Assembly (NCBI GenBank): GCA_016938235.1
Contig: JAFGVA010000103.1
Coordinates: 1 to 62,282 of the forward strand
Reading direction: 5' to 3'
Length of the DNA: 62,282 nucleotides
Source: Bacteroidales bacterium
GTDB taxonomy: Bacteria > Bacteroidota > Bacteroidia > Bacteroidales > UBA10428
How positions within the stretch are numbered: position 1 is the stretch's first letter; every line of letters starts with the position of its first letter. Under the pieces are notes generated by a model. That model saw nothing but the letters and a program-made list of their open reading frames with translations. It made no database searches and was not told the DNA's origin. A program made the translations under genes and the position numbers. Shown piece by piece: positions 11,052-20,887 of this stretch.

Positions 11052-14000
11052 TTATTTCCGGATCAAATAATCTGAAGGAGGTTTTCCATATTTTCGCTTA
11101 AACATTTTTGTAAAATACGAAGGAGATGTAAACCCTGTTTGGTATGCAATTTCTGCAATGGAACAATTGGAGCATTCCATTAAATTTAATGCCTCTTTAA
11201 GCCTGATATCTCTGATAAATTCAACAGCCGATTTACCAGTAAGGGCTTTAATTTTCCGATAAACATTACTTCTGCTTAAGTTCATTTCGAAAGCGAGGTT
11301 TTCAACATTTAAATCAATATTGGTAATGTTTTCTTGAACAAAAGTAATGGTTTTTTCAATAAAGCTCTGGTCTATTTTGTTTCCAGGCAGGCTTTTGTAA
11401 GCTATAGATATGTCTTGGTTAAAGAGTTTGTATAAGTTTTTTCTCGATTGTATAAGCTGGTTAATTGTAGCTACTAGTAAATTTATATTAAAAGGTTTCG
11501 TAATATATGCATCAGCACCAGCCTCGGCACCTTCAATTTGATCAGGTATCGTACTTTTTGCAGTAAGTAATATTACAGGAATATGAGACGTTCTTATATC
11601 GGTTTTTATTGACGAACATAGCTCAAAGCCGCTCATTTGGTTCATAATCACATCACTGATAATTAAATCAGGAACTGTAAATTGGGCAAGTTCGACTCCC
11701 AAATCGCCATCTTCGGCTTGCTTTATATTATAAATTGCGCCTAATTCTTTTGCGAGAAAATTCCTGAGATCATCATTATCTTCAACAATTAAAATTTCAG
11801 CTCTCTCACTCGATTCGTTCTGTAAACCAGCATCATCAAATCCTTCGTTTTTAAAAATACCTGCAACAAGCTTACTGTCATCAATCTGGGAGGATTTCGG
11901 CATTATTTCTGCTTTGGCATAGGATTCTTTATCTGTTGGCAAAGTCACGGTAAATTCAGTTTTAATTCCGGGATAGCTTTTTGCTTCAATTTTTCCGTGG
12001 TGTATTTCAACAAGGGATTTGGTTAATGCCAAGCCAATACCGGTACCCATTTTATTCTTATTGGTTGATTTAACCTGGTAAAATTTATCAAAAATAAAGG
12101 GTAATTCTTCTTCCGGAATACCGCATCCGTGATCTATTACTTTAATTGATACATACCGGGTACTTGCATTTATTTTTTCTTTATGTTTTAAAGTGGCATT
12201 GTCAATATCATTATCTCTTTCATAAAAACTATTCACTTTTATATGAATTGTTTCTCCATCGGGTGAGTATTTAATTGCATTCGACAATAAATTAAGCATT
12301 ATTGTTTCTACCTTTTCAGTATCAAACCAGGCTAACAGCTCATTTTGTTCTGATTCAAGTATCAGTTTTAGTTTTCTTCTTTTGATTCTAATTTTAAAAT
12401 AATTTACTATATCGGATACAGAAGCCAGAATATCGCCTTCTTGCACAGAAAGCATTATTCCACCTTCTTCGAATTTCCGAAAGTGTAATAAACTGTTTGT
12501 GAGAAGAAGCAAACGGTTAGCATTACGTTGAATAATATAAAGTTGATCTTTCAACGCTGAACTGGAATTCTTAATTAAACTATCTAATGGGCCAATAATC
12601 AGGCTCAATGGTGTTCGAAATTCATGCGAAACATTCGTAAAAAACTCAATGTTTTTTTCGTTCATTTCATGCTCAGCTTCTTTTGCTAATTTTTCTTTCA
12701 GTAATTGGTTTTTAATTTTTATTCGGCCTTGCCAAATTTTGAAAGCAACTAAGCCAAAAACAAGTATGAGGGAGATATAAATTATGTATGCCCACCAGGC
12801 TTTCCAAAGCGGAGGTAATATTTGAATGTTTAGTTTTCGGGGTACAGTGGTCCAGACACCGTCGTTGTTAGACCCCATAACATAAAAGGTGTATTTGCCT
12901 GATTCTAAATTAGTATAGCTGGCAATCCTGTTGTTACCGGCATCAATCCATTTTTCATCAAAACCTTCCAGCTTATATTTAAACTTATTCCGCCGGGGGC
13001 GAGTGTAGTTTAAAGCCACAAACTCAATAGAAAAGGAGGTTTGATTATGTTTTAGAGTAATGTTATTGGTAAGTGAAATATGTTTTGTTAATGGGCTGTT
13101 TTCATCACCAATAGTAGCAGGAATGTTGTCTAAAATCAGATTTGTTAATTGAATAGTTGGCTCCAACTCATTTTTTGTAATCTGTTGGGGGTAAAAAGTA
13201 TTGAAGCCTTTTTCGTTTCCAAAATATAGTTTACCATCTGATGCACGAAAGCATGAATTTGGATTAAACTCATTTGAATTTAATCCATCTTCTTGAGTGT
13301 AATTAGTAAAACTGAGAGAGTCATAATTGAATTTTGTAATACCTCTGTTGGTGGTTATCCATAAATTACCATTTTTATCTTCCAGCATACCCCTTGTGGT
13401 ATTACTAATCAGTCCATCTTTTTTTAAGAAATTTTCATGAATGTTTTTATCAAAGTCAATAATATATATTCCATTGTTTATTGTACTTAAACAAACTCTG
13501 TTTTTTAAATCGATTATAATTGAATTAACCATTAACCTTGTACTAAAATCTGAGCCAATCTTCAGTTTTATTTCTTCAATGAATGTAATTTTTTTGTTTT
13601 CAAAAGCAGCCCAGTAGAGTCCGTTTAATGTGCTTAACAAGTACCTGTTGTTATATTCAACAATATTGGTAACGTAGCTATAAGAATTGGATGATACAGA
13701 TAGCTCCTCGTTTATGATGTATTCAAACTCATCGGTTTTTTTATTATAGAGGAATAGACCACCTCCGGATGTACATGCCCAAATATTGTTTTTTGAATCG
13801 GTTTTTAGGGTATTGAGGTTTTTAATTTCATCTCCATTAGAATGTATAAGGCTGTAATTTTTAATATGTTTGCCGCTGATATCAAATCGATCAATACCAC
13901 CTGCCCACATCCCAACCCAAAGATTTTTATTGTTATCGATTAAAACAGTGTTGACGGCATTGTTCTCAATTTTTTTGAATTTGTTTGTGTTATATAGTTG

Positions 14001-15290
14001 CTTTTCAATTCGCTTCGTTTTTGTATTAAAATAGCATATTCCTCCACCATCGGTACCAATCCAGATGCCACCAGTATTATCTTCGGCAAATGCTTTTACA
14101 TTATTGTGAGTTAAACTATGCTCTGGTTGGCTAAAATTTCTTTTATACGATTCGAACTTATCAAATTTGCTGTCAATTATATTAATGCCACTAATTGCTG
14201 TTCCTATCCATATTCGGTTTTCTGAGTCGCAGAATAATGACCATATCGAATTGCTGTTGATACTCTGTTCGTTTCCTTCTTCGGTTTTGAAGGTCTTGAA
14301 ATACTTAGCGTCATTCGAGATTAAGTAAAGGCCATTATTTTCAGTGCCAACCCAAATATTTCCTTTTAAATCTTCGCAAAGCGATAATATTACATTATTT
14401 TTTGGATGATTGGGGGTATTAATTTCATCAAAAGGTATAGCAGAATAATTGTTTTTTTCTTTTTTTAACCTGTATAAGCCCGAATTCCTGGTAGCTATTA
14501 ATAAATCACCTTTTGTATCAATAAATAAGGTTGTAATATCTTCTTTACTTAAGTTTTCAAAAATTTTTAATTGAACATCTTCTGGCTTTGTTCCAGAAAC
14601 TTCCTTATTCATCCAATATAATCCGTGGAGTGTGCCAAGCCAGATTTTATTGTCGAACTTAATAAGGCTGTTTATGTTTTTTGCATTATGATTTTTGAAG
14701 GGATAATGTTTAATTGTTTTTTCGTTGTAATTGTAGGCTTTTAAACCGTCACCAAAAGTGGAAATCCAAATCCGGTTGGTATCATCAATATAAATATCAG
14801 AAATATAATTGTATCTCAGACTAACTAATCCCGAATCTGTTGATCCAATATCAATAAAATTATCCAGTTCTCGGTTGTACAGATTTAGACCTTTTGAGGT
14901 TCCAACCCAAATAAGACCCTGTTTGTCCTCAACAATTACGTTGACTACGTTATGGTTTATACAGTTAATTTCATTAGGTTTATGCTCATACAATGTTTGG
15001 TTTATCCCATCAAACCTGACTAAACCTTCGGAAGTGCCAAACCACATATATCCTATATGATCTTTTAAAATACTGTTAATACCGTTATAAGGGAAGTTTT
15101 CGGGAAAGGTATGAAAGGCTATATTCTGGTTTATAGTCCAATCATCATTTGGAGCAAATTCACTATCAATGGAATCTTTGCCGTTTATTATGCTTGAGGC
15201 ATCTACATTTACTGCTAGTAATCCGGCAACAACAAAATATAAAAATACTATTGGTTTGCTCTGAAACTTCATAAATATCAGCTCTTTCAA
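11052..15290 (-). CDS. Hybrid two-component system regulator (HTCS)
   Basis: 1412 residues. After a signal peptide, residues ~45-730 form repeated two-component propeller blades (many ...GNIWVGTENNGLY-type repeats), a periplasmic sensor. A Y_Y_Y domain follows (~742-808), then a membrane helix (~832-853), HisKA with phospho-acceptor His889 in NVSHEFRTPLS, HATPase (GTGIGLALTKS near 1085), receiver with Asp1213 in LIISDVIM, and an AraC helix-turn-helix (~1305-1412). All parts of an active regulator are present. Such proteins usually sense a glycan fragment and control a polysaccharide locus, but no SusC/SusD or glycosidase is nearby. An ATG six codons later (15272) may be the true start. Confidence 0.95.
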   Translation of the reverse strand: MKELIFMKFQSKPIVFLYFVVAGLLAVNVDASSIINGKDSIDSEFAPNDDWTINQNIAFHTFPENFPYNGINSILKDHIGYMWFGTSEGLVRFDGINQTLYEHKPNEINCINHNVVNVIVEDKQGLIWVGTSKGLNLYNRELDNFIDIGSTDSGLVSLRYNYISDIYIDDTNRIWISTFGDGLKAYNYNEKTIKHYPFKNHNAKNINSLIKFDNKIWLGTLHGLYWMNKEVSGTKPEDVQLKIFENLSKEDITTLFIDTKGDLLIATRNSGLYRLKKEKNNYSAIPFDEINTPNHPKNNVILSLCEDLKGNIWVGTENNGLYLISNDAKYFKTFKTEEGNEQSINSNSIWSLFCDSENRIWIGTAISGINIIDSKFDKFESYKRNFSQPEHSLTHNNVKAFAEDNTGGIWIGTDGGGICYFNTKTKRIEKQLYNTNKFKKIENNAVNTVLIDNNKNLWVGMWAGGIDRFDISGKHIKNYSLIHSNGDEIKNLNTLKTDSKNNIWACTSGGGLFLYNKKTDEFEYIINEELSVSSNSYSYVTNIVEYNNRYLLSTLNGLYWAAFENKKITFIEEIKLKIGSDFSTRLMVNSIIIDLKNRVCLSTINNGIYIIDFDKNIHENFLKKDGLISNTTRGMLEDKNGNLWITTNRGITKFNYDSLSFTNYTQEDGLNSNEFNPNSCFRASDGKLYFGNEKGFNTFYPQQITKNELEPTIQLTNLILDNIPATIGDENSPLTKHISLTNNITLKHNQTSFSIEFVALNYTRPRRNKFKYKLEGFDEKWIDAGNNRIASYTNLESGKYTFYVMGSNNDGVWTTVPRKLNIQILPPLWKAWWAYIIYISLILVFGLVAFKIWQGRIKIKNQLLKEKLAKEAEHEMNEKNIEFFTNVSHEFRTPLSLIIGPLDSLIKNSSSALKDQLYIIQRNANRLLLLTNSLLHFRKFEEGGIMLSVQEGDILASVSDIVNYFKIRIKRRKLKLILESEQNELLAWFDTEKVETIMLNLLSNAIKYSPDGETIHIKVNSFYERDNDIDNATLKHKEKINASTRYVSIKVIDHGCGIPEEELPFIFDKFYQVKSTNKNKMGTGIGLALTKSLVEIHHGKIEAKSYPGIKTEFTVTLPTDKESYAKAEIMPKSSQIDDSKLVAGIFKNEGFDDAGLQNESSERAEILIVEDNDDLRNFLAKELGAIYNIKQAEDGDLGVELAQFTVPDLIISDVIMNQMSGFELCSSIKTDIRTSHIPVILLTAKSTIPDQIEGAEAGADAYITKPFNINLLVATINQLIQSRKNLYKLFNQDISIAYKSLPGNKIDQSFIEKTITFVQENITNIDLNVENLAFEMNLSRSNVYRKIKALTGKSAVEFIRDIRLKEALNLMECSNCSIAEIAYQTGFTSPSYFTKMFKRKYGKPPSDYLIRK

Positions 15291-15624
15291 AAAAAAATAC
15301 CTCTTCTATATATTCAGCATGATCAAATTTACAATTTCATGCCGGAAATCAATTCTCCGTGGTATTTATATTTCGCTAAAAAGGAAAAAAACAGCAGGTG
15401 AAGTTACTACTAATTTTAAGCAATAAAAACAGCACAAATAAGCACATCTGTTATATTGTTTGCAACCAATGTTACATCAATTTTATTATTAACACGCTAT
15501 TTTTAGAGCACACAAATTGAGAATGGATTAATACTTTATAAGGTCGGTGAGTTAAATCTATGGGATAATAATAATGGGTTTTAAGAATCGATGTACTTTT
15601 TTATTTACTAATACTTTAATCATT
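15291..15624. other. Divergent regulatory gap between the HTCS and Ig-repeat genes
   Basis: About 330 AT-rich bases with no gene. It must contain the promoters of both divergent genes and possibly the HTCS operator, but I cannot point to a clean promoter or palindrome. Confidence 0.4.
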
Positions 15625-18600
15625 ATGAAGAAAAATTTATCTTTAGTTTTATTGCCACTTTTATTATTATTTTTTGGCAATATTAATGCTCAAGTCCTGG
15701 TTGCCGACTGGGATACTCAAGACCCTGCCAATTGTTACCCTTGGTCTGGTACCACAAACCAGAATGTGTCGAACCCTGATGCCTCCGGTATAAACACAAG
15801 TGCAGAGGTACTTGAATATGTGCGTGCCGGTGGAAATCTGTATGAGTCTTTTATTATTGAATTTACCGAAGAAATTCTTATTAAAAATCCTGTTCTCAAA
15901 TTTCAGGTATATTATCCTGCTGCGAGTACCGGAGCACTTAATGTTATTTTGAATGATTCGGATGGTAAGAGAGTTGGTATTATATCAAAAACAATTACAA
16001 CAAAAGACGAATGGGTGGATGTGTCAATCGATTTTGCAGGTTCTTTACTCCCTGCTCAGAAGTGCAAGCAATTGCGAATTGATGTTGATCATGGTACCGA
16101 TAATTCTTTAACCTACTATTTCGACGACTTACGTTTTGAATCTGGATTTTCAAGTGGAGACGATGTTGTTATAGCAAGGGAAAAATTTGCGGGTAACCCA
16201 AATACCTGGGAAAGTTATGCCGGATATGTAAAAGATGCCACTAACTGGACCTGTGCCAACGGAAGAATAAGTAACGATACAATTGTTATAAACCGCTATC
16301 CTGGAGCAACAACCACTACTGGTTATGTTTACCCTGAACCGTCAGGTGTAGCCATGGTCGAACTTGGACAGGATGGAGATATAAATGGTACCGATACCTT
16401 AATATTATCAGGTATTGACGTGAAAAACTTTACCGACTACAGGATTATTTTCTCGTCGGGGGGCTATTACAATACAACTGCACCGAATGTTTGGTTAAAA
16501 GTTGATAACGGAGCCTGGTCGGAATTGACTTACACTGCCCTAGACTCAGTTAATAATCAAATTATTCAACATGAAATAGCAACTGGTGTCACTTCTGCCG
16601 ATTCAATTGCCATTATGCTTACAGAAAGTGCAAGCTGGAAAGGTCAGTGGCTTGACGATTTGGGTTTAATAGGAACTCCTGTATCTGTTAGTTCAATAGG
16701 CGTTTCCAGCGAAGGAGATGCAACTACTCTTAAATTAGATAATACGCTCAAAATGTCATATGCTGTAAGCCCTCTTAATGCTCTTATAAAAGAAGCTGAA
16801 TGGTCAGTTGTTGCTGGTACAGGAACAGCTTCTATCAGCAGCGATAGCATATTAACACCCATAACTGTCGGAACTGTTACTGTTAGGGCAACAGCTAAAG
16901 ATGGTAGTGGTGTTATTGGGGAGAAAACTATAACTATTCTTAATGCTGATGCTACAGGAATTGAAGTTTCAAGTACAGGTGATGCAACTGAAATATCAAC
17001 CAATGATGGTACATTACAAATGATTGCCACTGTAACACCTGCAAATGCCAGTCAGGATGTAGTTTGGACTTTGGAAGATGTGAGCGATTCAGATACCGCA
17101 TCAATTTCTTCCGACGGGCTGTTAACAGCAATTAGAAATGGTATTGTTGGTGTTAAAGCAACTACCGATGATGGAACCGATCTATCAGACGTGATGTATA
17201 TAACACTTAGCAGCCAGATTGTTGAGCCAACGGCTTTAGTTATTGCAGATGCAACTGTTGATCAGCAAGGAGTTGCTGTTCAAATGACAATTGAATCTTC
17301 TACTCCTGAAGATGCCGATAAATCTGTAACATGGAGCATTGAAAGTGATGATGCTGATACCGCAACAATTACAACAGACGGATTATTAACGCCAATACGC
17401 AATGGAGTAGTAACGGTAAAAGCTACTTCTTCGTTAGCAGGAGTATCTGTATCTGCAACCAAAGATATTACTTTAACTAATCAGGTTATTGATTTAGAGA
17501 GTATTAGTATAACTGGAGATAATATTACTACTAATGCCGGAACTTCGCAAATGACTGCAGTTTTAACTCCCTCAAATGCAGCTGATGTAAGTATTGTTTG
17601 GTCGCTAAGCAGTGGTTCTGACAGTTTAAAAGCAACAATATCAGCTTCTGGTTTGATTACGGCTTACAGAAATGGATCAATTACTGTAGTTGCTGTCGAC
17701 GAAAATTCAGATATTCAGGGCACTAAAGACTTAACAATTTCAGGTCAGGTCTTGGTTGATAGTATTGGATTAATTGGAGCTGATAATGTAACAACAATTA
17801 CTGAAAGTGGCGGAAGTTTACAAATTAATGCAGAGATTCTGCCTGTCGATGCCAGAATTCAGGATATAGTATGGAGCGTTTCAGACAACACGCTGGCATC
17901 TGTTAATCAAACCGGATTGGTTCAAGCTAAGGCTAACGGCGATGTATATGTAATTGCCACAGCAATAGATGACGGAGCCCGTGCCGATTCGATTCAGATT
18001 TCAATAAGTGGTCAGGTACTTGTTGCCGATGTTAATATCTTAACAGATAGCGATACCATTAAAGTTAACGGAAGTACATTAACTCTTCCAATCGATGTTA
18101 GCCCGAACAATGCATCGGACACTACTGTTACATGGAGTATTATTAGCAGCGATGCTGACACTGCCTCGATTGATTCTGAAACCGGGTTGATTACTCCAAT
18201 TAGAAATGGCAGTATAAAAGTTATGGCAGTTGCCAATGCCAATTCAGACATTAAGGATTCAGCTATTGTAGTTATTATGAACCAGATAGTGGCGCCAACC
18301 AATGTTGTAATTATTAACAATGCTGATGTGGATTCAATTCTTATAAATGATGGAACTCTGAATTTAGAGGTAAACCTTACTCCATTAGATGCTTCAGCAG
18401 ATATAAGCTGGAGTGTTGATGAAAGTGATGTTGATACCGCATTAGTAGATGAAAATGGTGTTGTTACAGCTTTACGTAATGGTACCATTAAAGTAATTGC
18501 CGTTTCAAATATTGACAATTCAGTAACCGATACTTTTGAAATTGCAATAATTAACCAGGTTGTTGAACCAAGCTCGATTTCGATTGAAGGAACAGACAAT

Positions 18601-19356
18601 GCTACTACAATTGAGTCTGATAAAGGCACCTTAAAATTACTTATCACTACAACGCCCGCCGATGCCGATAAAAGTGTTACTTGGTCAATTGATGCTGAAG
18701 ATACCGGAATAGCTTCTGTTGATGACTTAGGTGAAGTTACTGCATTAGAAAACGGAACTGCCTCTGTTATTGCAATATCAATTCATGATTCTGAGGTTGC
18801 TGATACTTTTGAAGTAACAATTACAGGTCAAATTGTATTGGTTACATCAATTGAAATTATAGCTGAAGGTGGTGCAACAAGCATTGATAGTGAATCAGGC
18901 ACCTTGCAACTTACAGCAACTGTTAGACCCGATAATGCAACTGATAATTCGGTAGAATGGAGTTCAAACGATGAAAATATAGCTACTGTATCAGAAAGCG
19001 GCTTAGTAACAGCCATTGCCGACGGTTCGGTTACAATTACTGCATCCGCACAGGATGGCAGTGATGTTGAAGGTTCAATTAACCTAACAATATCGAATCA
19101 AACCGTAGGATTATCCGATATACATTTCAATACACTCGAAGTTTATCCTAACCCGGTAAGTGATAAATTGTATATCGAGAATTTAAATGGTGTATCAATG
19201 GTTAAACTAATAAGTTCAACTGGTGCTGTTTCCAATGTAACGAGTGAATTCATTACAAACAATAGCATTAATGTTTATGAACTTCAATCAGGTTTGTACA
19301 TTATACAATTAATAGCCAACGATGAAGTTTTTAAAGCGGTATTTATTAAGGAATAA
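15625..19356 (+). CDS. T9SS-exported protein with nine bacterial Ig-like (Big_2) repeats
   Basis: 1243 residues from the ATG at 15625, which begins a clean signal peptide (MKKNLSLVLLPLLLLFFGN...NAQ); an ATG 17 codons earlier is open but less likely. The N-terminal ~350 residues look like two beta-sandwich, carbohydrate-binding-like domains ending in WLDDLG-type strands. Then follow nine ~88-residue Big_2-type repeats, each with a V-x-W-S...A-T-I/V...G-L-x-T pattern and a linker such as ISGQV. The last ~80 residues are a T9SS type A sorting domain (LEVYPNPVSDKLYIEN ... GLYIIQL). A long surface-anchored stalk or adhesin is likely. Divergent from the HTCS, which may control it. Confidence 0.92.
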   Translation: MKKNLSLVLLPLLLLFFGNINAQVLVADWDTQDPANCYPWSGTTNQNVSNPDASGINTSAEVLEYVRAGGNLYESFIIEFTEEILIKNPVLKFQVYYPAASTGALNVILNDSDGKRVGIISKTITTKDEWVDVSIDFAGSLLPAQKCKQLRIDVDHGTDNSLTYYFDDLRFESGFSSGDDVVIAREKFAGNPNTWESYAGYVKDATNWTCANGRISNDTIVINRYPGATTTTGYVYPEPSGVAMVELGQDGDINGTDTLILSGIDVKNFTDYRIIFSSGGYYNTTAPNVWLKVDNGAWSELTYTALDSVNNQIIQHEIATGVTSADSIAIMLTESASWKGQWLDDLGLIGTPVSVSSIGVSSEGDATTLKLDNTLKMSYAVSPLNALIKEAEWSVVAGTGTASISSDSILTPITVGTVTVRATAKDGSGVIGEKTITILNADATGIEVSSTGDATEISTNDGTLQMIATVTPANASQDVVWTLEDVSDSDTASISSDGLLTAIRNGIVGVKATTDDGTDLSDVMYITLSSQIVEPTALVIADATVDQQGVAVQMTIESSTPEDADKSVTWSIESDDADTATITTDGLLTPIRNGVVTVKATSSLAGVSVSATKDITLTNQVIDLESISITGDNITTNAGTSQMTAVLTPSNAADVSIVWSLSSGSDSLKATISASGLITAYRNGSITVVAVDENSDIQGTKDLTISGQVLVDSIGLIGADNVTTITESGGSLQINAEILPVDARIQDIVWSVSDNTLASVNQTGLVQAKANGDVYVIATAIDDGARADSIQISISGQVLVADVNILTDSDTIKVNGSTLTLPIDVSPNNASDTTVTWSIISSDADTASIDSETGLITPIRNGSIKVMAVANANSDIKDSAIVVIMNQIVAPTNVVIINNADVDSILINDGTLNLEVNLTPLDASADISWSVDESDVDTALVDENGVVTALRNGTIKVIAVSNIDNSVTDTFEIAIINQVVEPSSISIEGTDNATTIESDKGTLKLLITTTPADADKSVTWSIDAEDTGIASVDDLGEVTALENGTASVIAISIHDSEVADTFEVTITGQIVLVTSIEIIAEGGATSIDSESGTLQLTATVRPDNATDNSVEWSSNDENIATVSESGLVTAIADGSVTITASAQDGSDVEGSINLTISNQTVGLSDIHFNTLEVYPNPVSDKLYIENLNGVSMVKLISSTGAVSNVTSEFITNNSINVYELQSGLYIIQLIANDEVFKAVFIKE

Positions 19357-19391
19357 AAAAAGAGAATGGGTTAATAATTAACCATGATAAT

Positions 19392-19433
19392 AAAAAGAGG
19401 CTTCCTTGTTTCTATGCAGGAAGCCTCTTTTCT
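19392..19433. terminator. Bidirectional terminator (Ig-repeat gene / smpB)
   Basis: 14-bp perfect stem (19393-19406 with 19418-19431, core AAAAGAGGCTTCCT) with A-run and T-run on either side; it ends both convergent genes. Confidence 0.92.
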
Positions 19434-19434
19434 T

Positions 19435-19884
19435 TTACAATTTTCTCAAACGGGCATCCTGTAATTTTGTGTCTCTCTTTTTAATGTCTTCCCGTTTATC
19501 ATATTCTTTCTTACCTTTTGCAAGAGCAATATTTACTTTGGCATAACCCCTGTCAGAAAAAAATAATTTAGTAGCAACAATAGTTAACCCTTTTTCTTTA
19601 ACTTTTCTTTCAAGTTTTTTAAGTTCGCTGGCGTTTAATAAAAGTTTTCTTTCCTGCATGGGGTCATGGTTCATATAGCCCCTGTTGGCATATTCCGAAA
19701 TATGCATATTCCGGATCCACAATTCACTGTTTCTAAAGAAACAAAATGTATCTACCATGCTGGCTTTTCCCATTCTGAGGCTCTTAACTTCAGTTCCTTT
19801 TAATACGATTCCAGCTGTATATTTATCAATAAATTCGTAATCGTGCGAAGCTTTTTTATTTCGTATTTCAATTTTATTAGCCAT
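19435..19884 (-). CDS. smpB: SsrA-binding protein SmpB
   Basis: 149 residues, standard size. Binds tmRNA and brings it to stalled ribosomes for trans-translation. Family features: [20 protein letters not shown] near the start, [14 protein letters not shown] in the middle, and the basic C-terminal tail ([18 protein letters not shown]) that enters the mRNA channel. The stop codon abuts the bidirectional terminator. Divergent from miaA with a 64-base gap. The tmRNA gene itself is not in the window. Confidence 0.97.
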   Translation of the reverse strand: MANKIEIRNKKASHDYEFIDKYTAGIVLKGTEVKSLRMGKASMVDTFCFFRNSELWIRNMHISEYANRGYMNHDPMQERKLLLNASELKKLERKVKEKGLTIVATKLFFSDRGYAKVNIALAKGKKEYDKREDIKKRDTKLQDARLRKL

Positions 19885-19921
19885 TCTGCATGCATAATTA
19901 AAAAGTTTTGTAAAGTAAGGC

Positions 19922-19929
19922 TATTTTTG
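19922..19929 (+). promoter_or_regulatory. Possible -7 promoter box for miaA
   Basis: TATTTTTG matches TAnnTTTG, 19 bases before the miaA ATG, implying a very short leader. No TTTG box at the right spacing, so moderate at best. Confidence 0.35.
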
Positions 19930-19948
19930 TAGAAATTCAATCAAGAAA

Positions 19949-20884
19949 ATGAGCTCACCCAATATCAATAATTCTAATCTGATTGTAGTACTTGGGCCAA
20001 CAGCAACCGGCAAAACAAAATTTGCTGCAAATCTGGCATTAAAAATGAATGGAGAGATTATTAGTGCCGATTCCAGGCAGCTGTACAAAAGAATGAACCT
20101 GGGAACCGGAAAGGATTACGAAGATTATTTTGTTGAAGGAAAACATATACCATGCCACTTAATTGACATTTATGATCCGGGCTATAAGTCAAATGTTTTT
20201 GAATATAAAAAGGCGTTTATAAAGGCATACCAGGATCTTAAACTCAGAAATAGAAAGGCAATTTTGTGCGGTGGTACGGGTTTGTATATCGAAGCTGTTA
20301 CCCAGGATTATAAGCTGGTAGCTGTGCCTGTTAACAGTAATCTCCGAGAAGAGCTTAAAGATAAAACACTGTCTGAATTAGAGCAAATTCTTGCCCTGTA
20401 TAAAAAACTGCATAATAAAACCGATACAGACACAAAGAAAAGAGCCATTCGCGCCATTGAAATTGAAGAGTTTTATAAAACCAACATGCAAGAAGCAGGC
20501 TCCTCAATTGAAATAAATCCTGTTTTTTTTGGAATCAGGGTTGATCGTGAAATAAGAAGAGAGCGTATTACAAACCGCCTGAAGGCAAGGCTGAAGGAAG
20601 GAATGCTTGAAGAGGCGGAAAGTCTCTTAAATGAAGGAATTTCTCCTGAGGACATGATTTATTATGGCCTTGAATACAAATACCTAACCCTTCATTTAAC
20701 CGGTGAAATTGATTATAAAACCATGGTTGAAAAACTTAACATTGCTATTCACCAGTTTGCAAAACGCCAGATGACCTGGTTCCGTAAAATGGAACGAGAG
20801 GGTGTGCACATTCACTGGATTGATGGAATGAAACCCATGAATGAAATGGTTGATGAGGCTTTGCAGATTATTTCTGCAAAATAA
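19949..20884 (+). CDS. miaA: tRNA dimethylallyltransferase
   Basis: 311 residues. Adds a dimethylallyl group to A37 of tRNAs reading UNN codons. The P-loop GPTATGKT is at residues 16-23, followed by the family's GEIISADSRQLYKRMNLGTGK and CGGTGLYIEAV. The C-terminal part (YYGLEYKYL, FAKRQMTWFRKM) is also typical. The gene ends only three bases before the convergent aldo/keto reductase stop, with no terminator between them. Confidence 0.95.
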   Translation: MSSPNINNSNLIVVLGPTATGKTKFAANLALKMNGEIISADSRQLYKRMNLGTGKDYEDYFVEGKHIPCHLIDIYDPGYKSNVFEYKKAFIKAYQDLKLRNRKAILCGGTGLYIEAVTQDYKLVAVPVNSNLREELKDKTLSELEQILALYKKLHNKTDTDTKKRAIRAIEIEEFYKTNMQEAGSSIEINPVFFGIRVDREIRRERITNRLKARLKEGMLEEAESLLNEGISPEDMIYYGLEYKYLTLHLTGEIDYKTMVEKLNIAIHQFAKRQMTWFRKMEREGVHIHWIDGMKPMNEMVDEALQIISAK

Positions 20885-20887
20885 ACA

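Noticed and set aside
18012-18647. Long 211-codon open frame on the minus strand
   Set aside because: It is the antisense of the Ig repeats of the 15625-19356 gene; its content follows from their biased codons and repeats, with no family match.
15625-19356. Periodic repeats that might suggest a CRISPR or tandem DNA array
   Set aside because: The ~88-residue period is at protein level (Big_2 domains); the DNA copies are diverged and coding, with no spacers.
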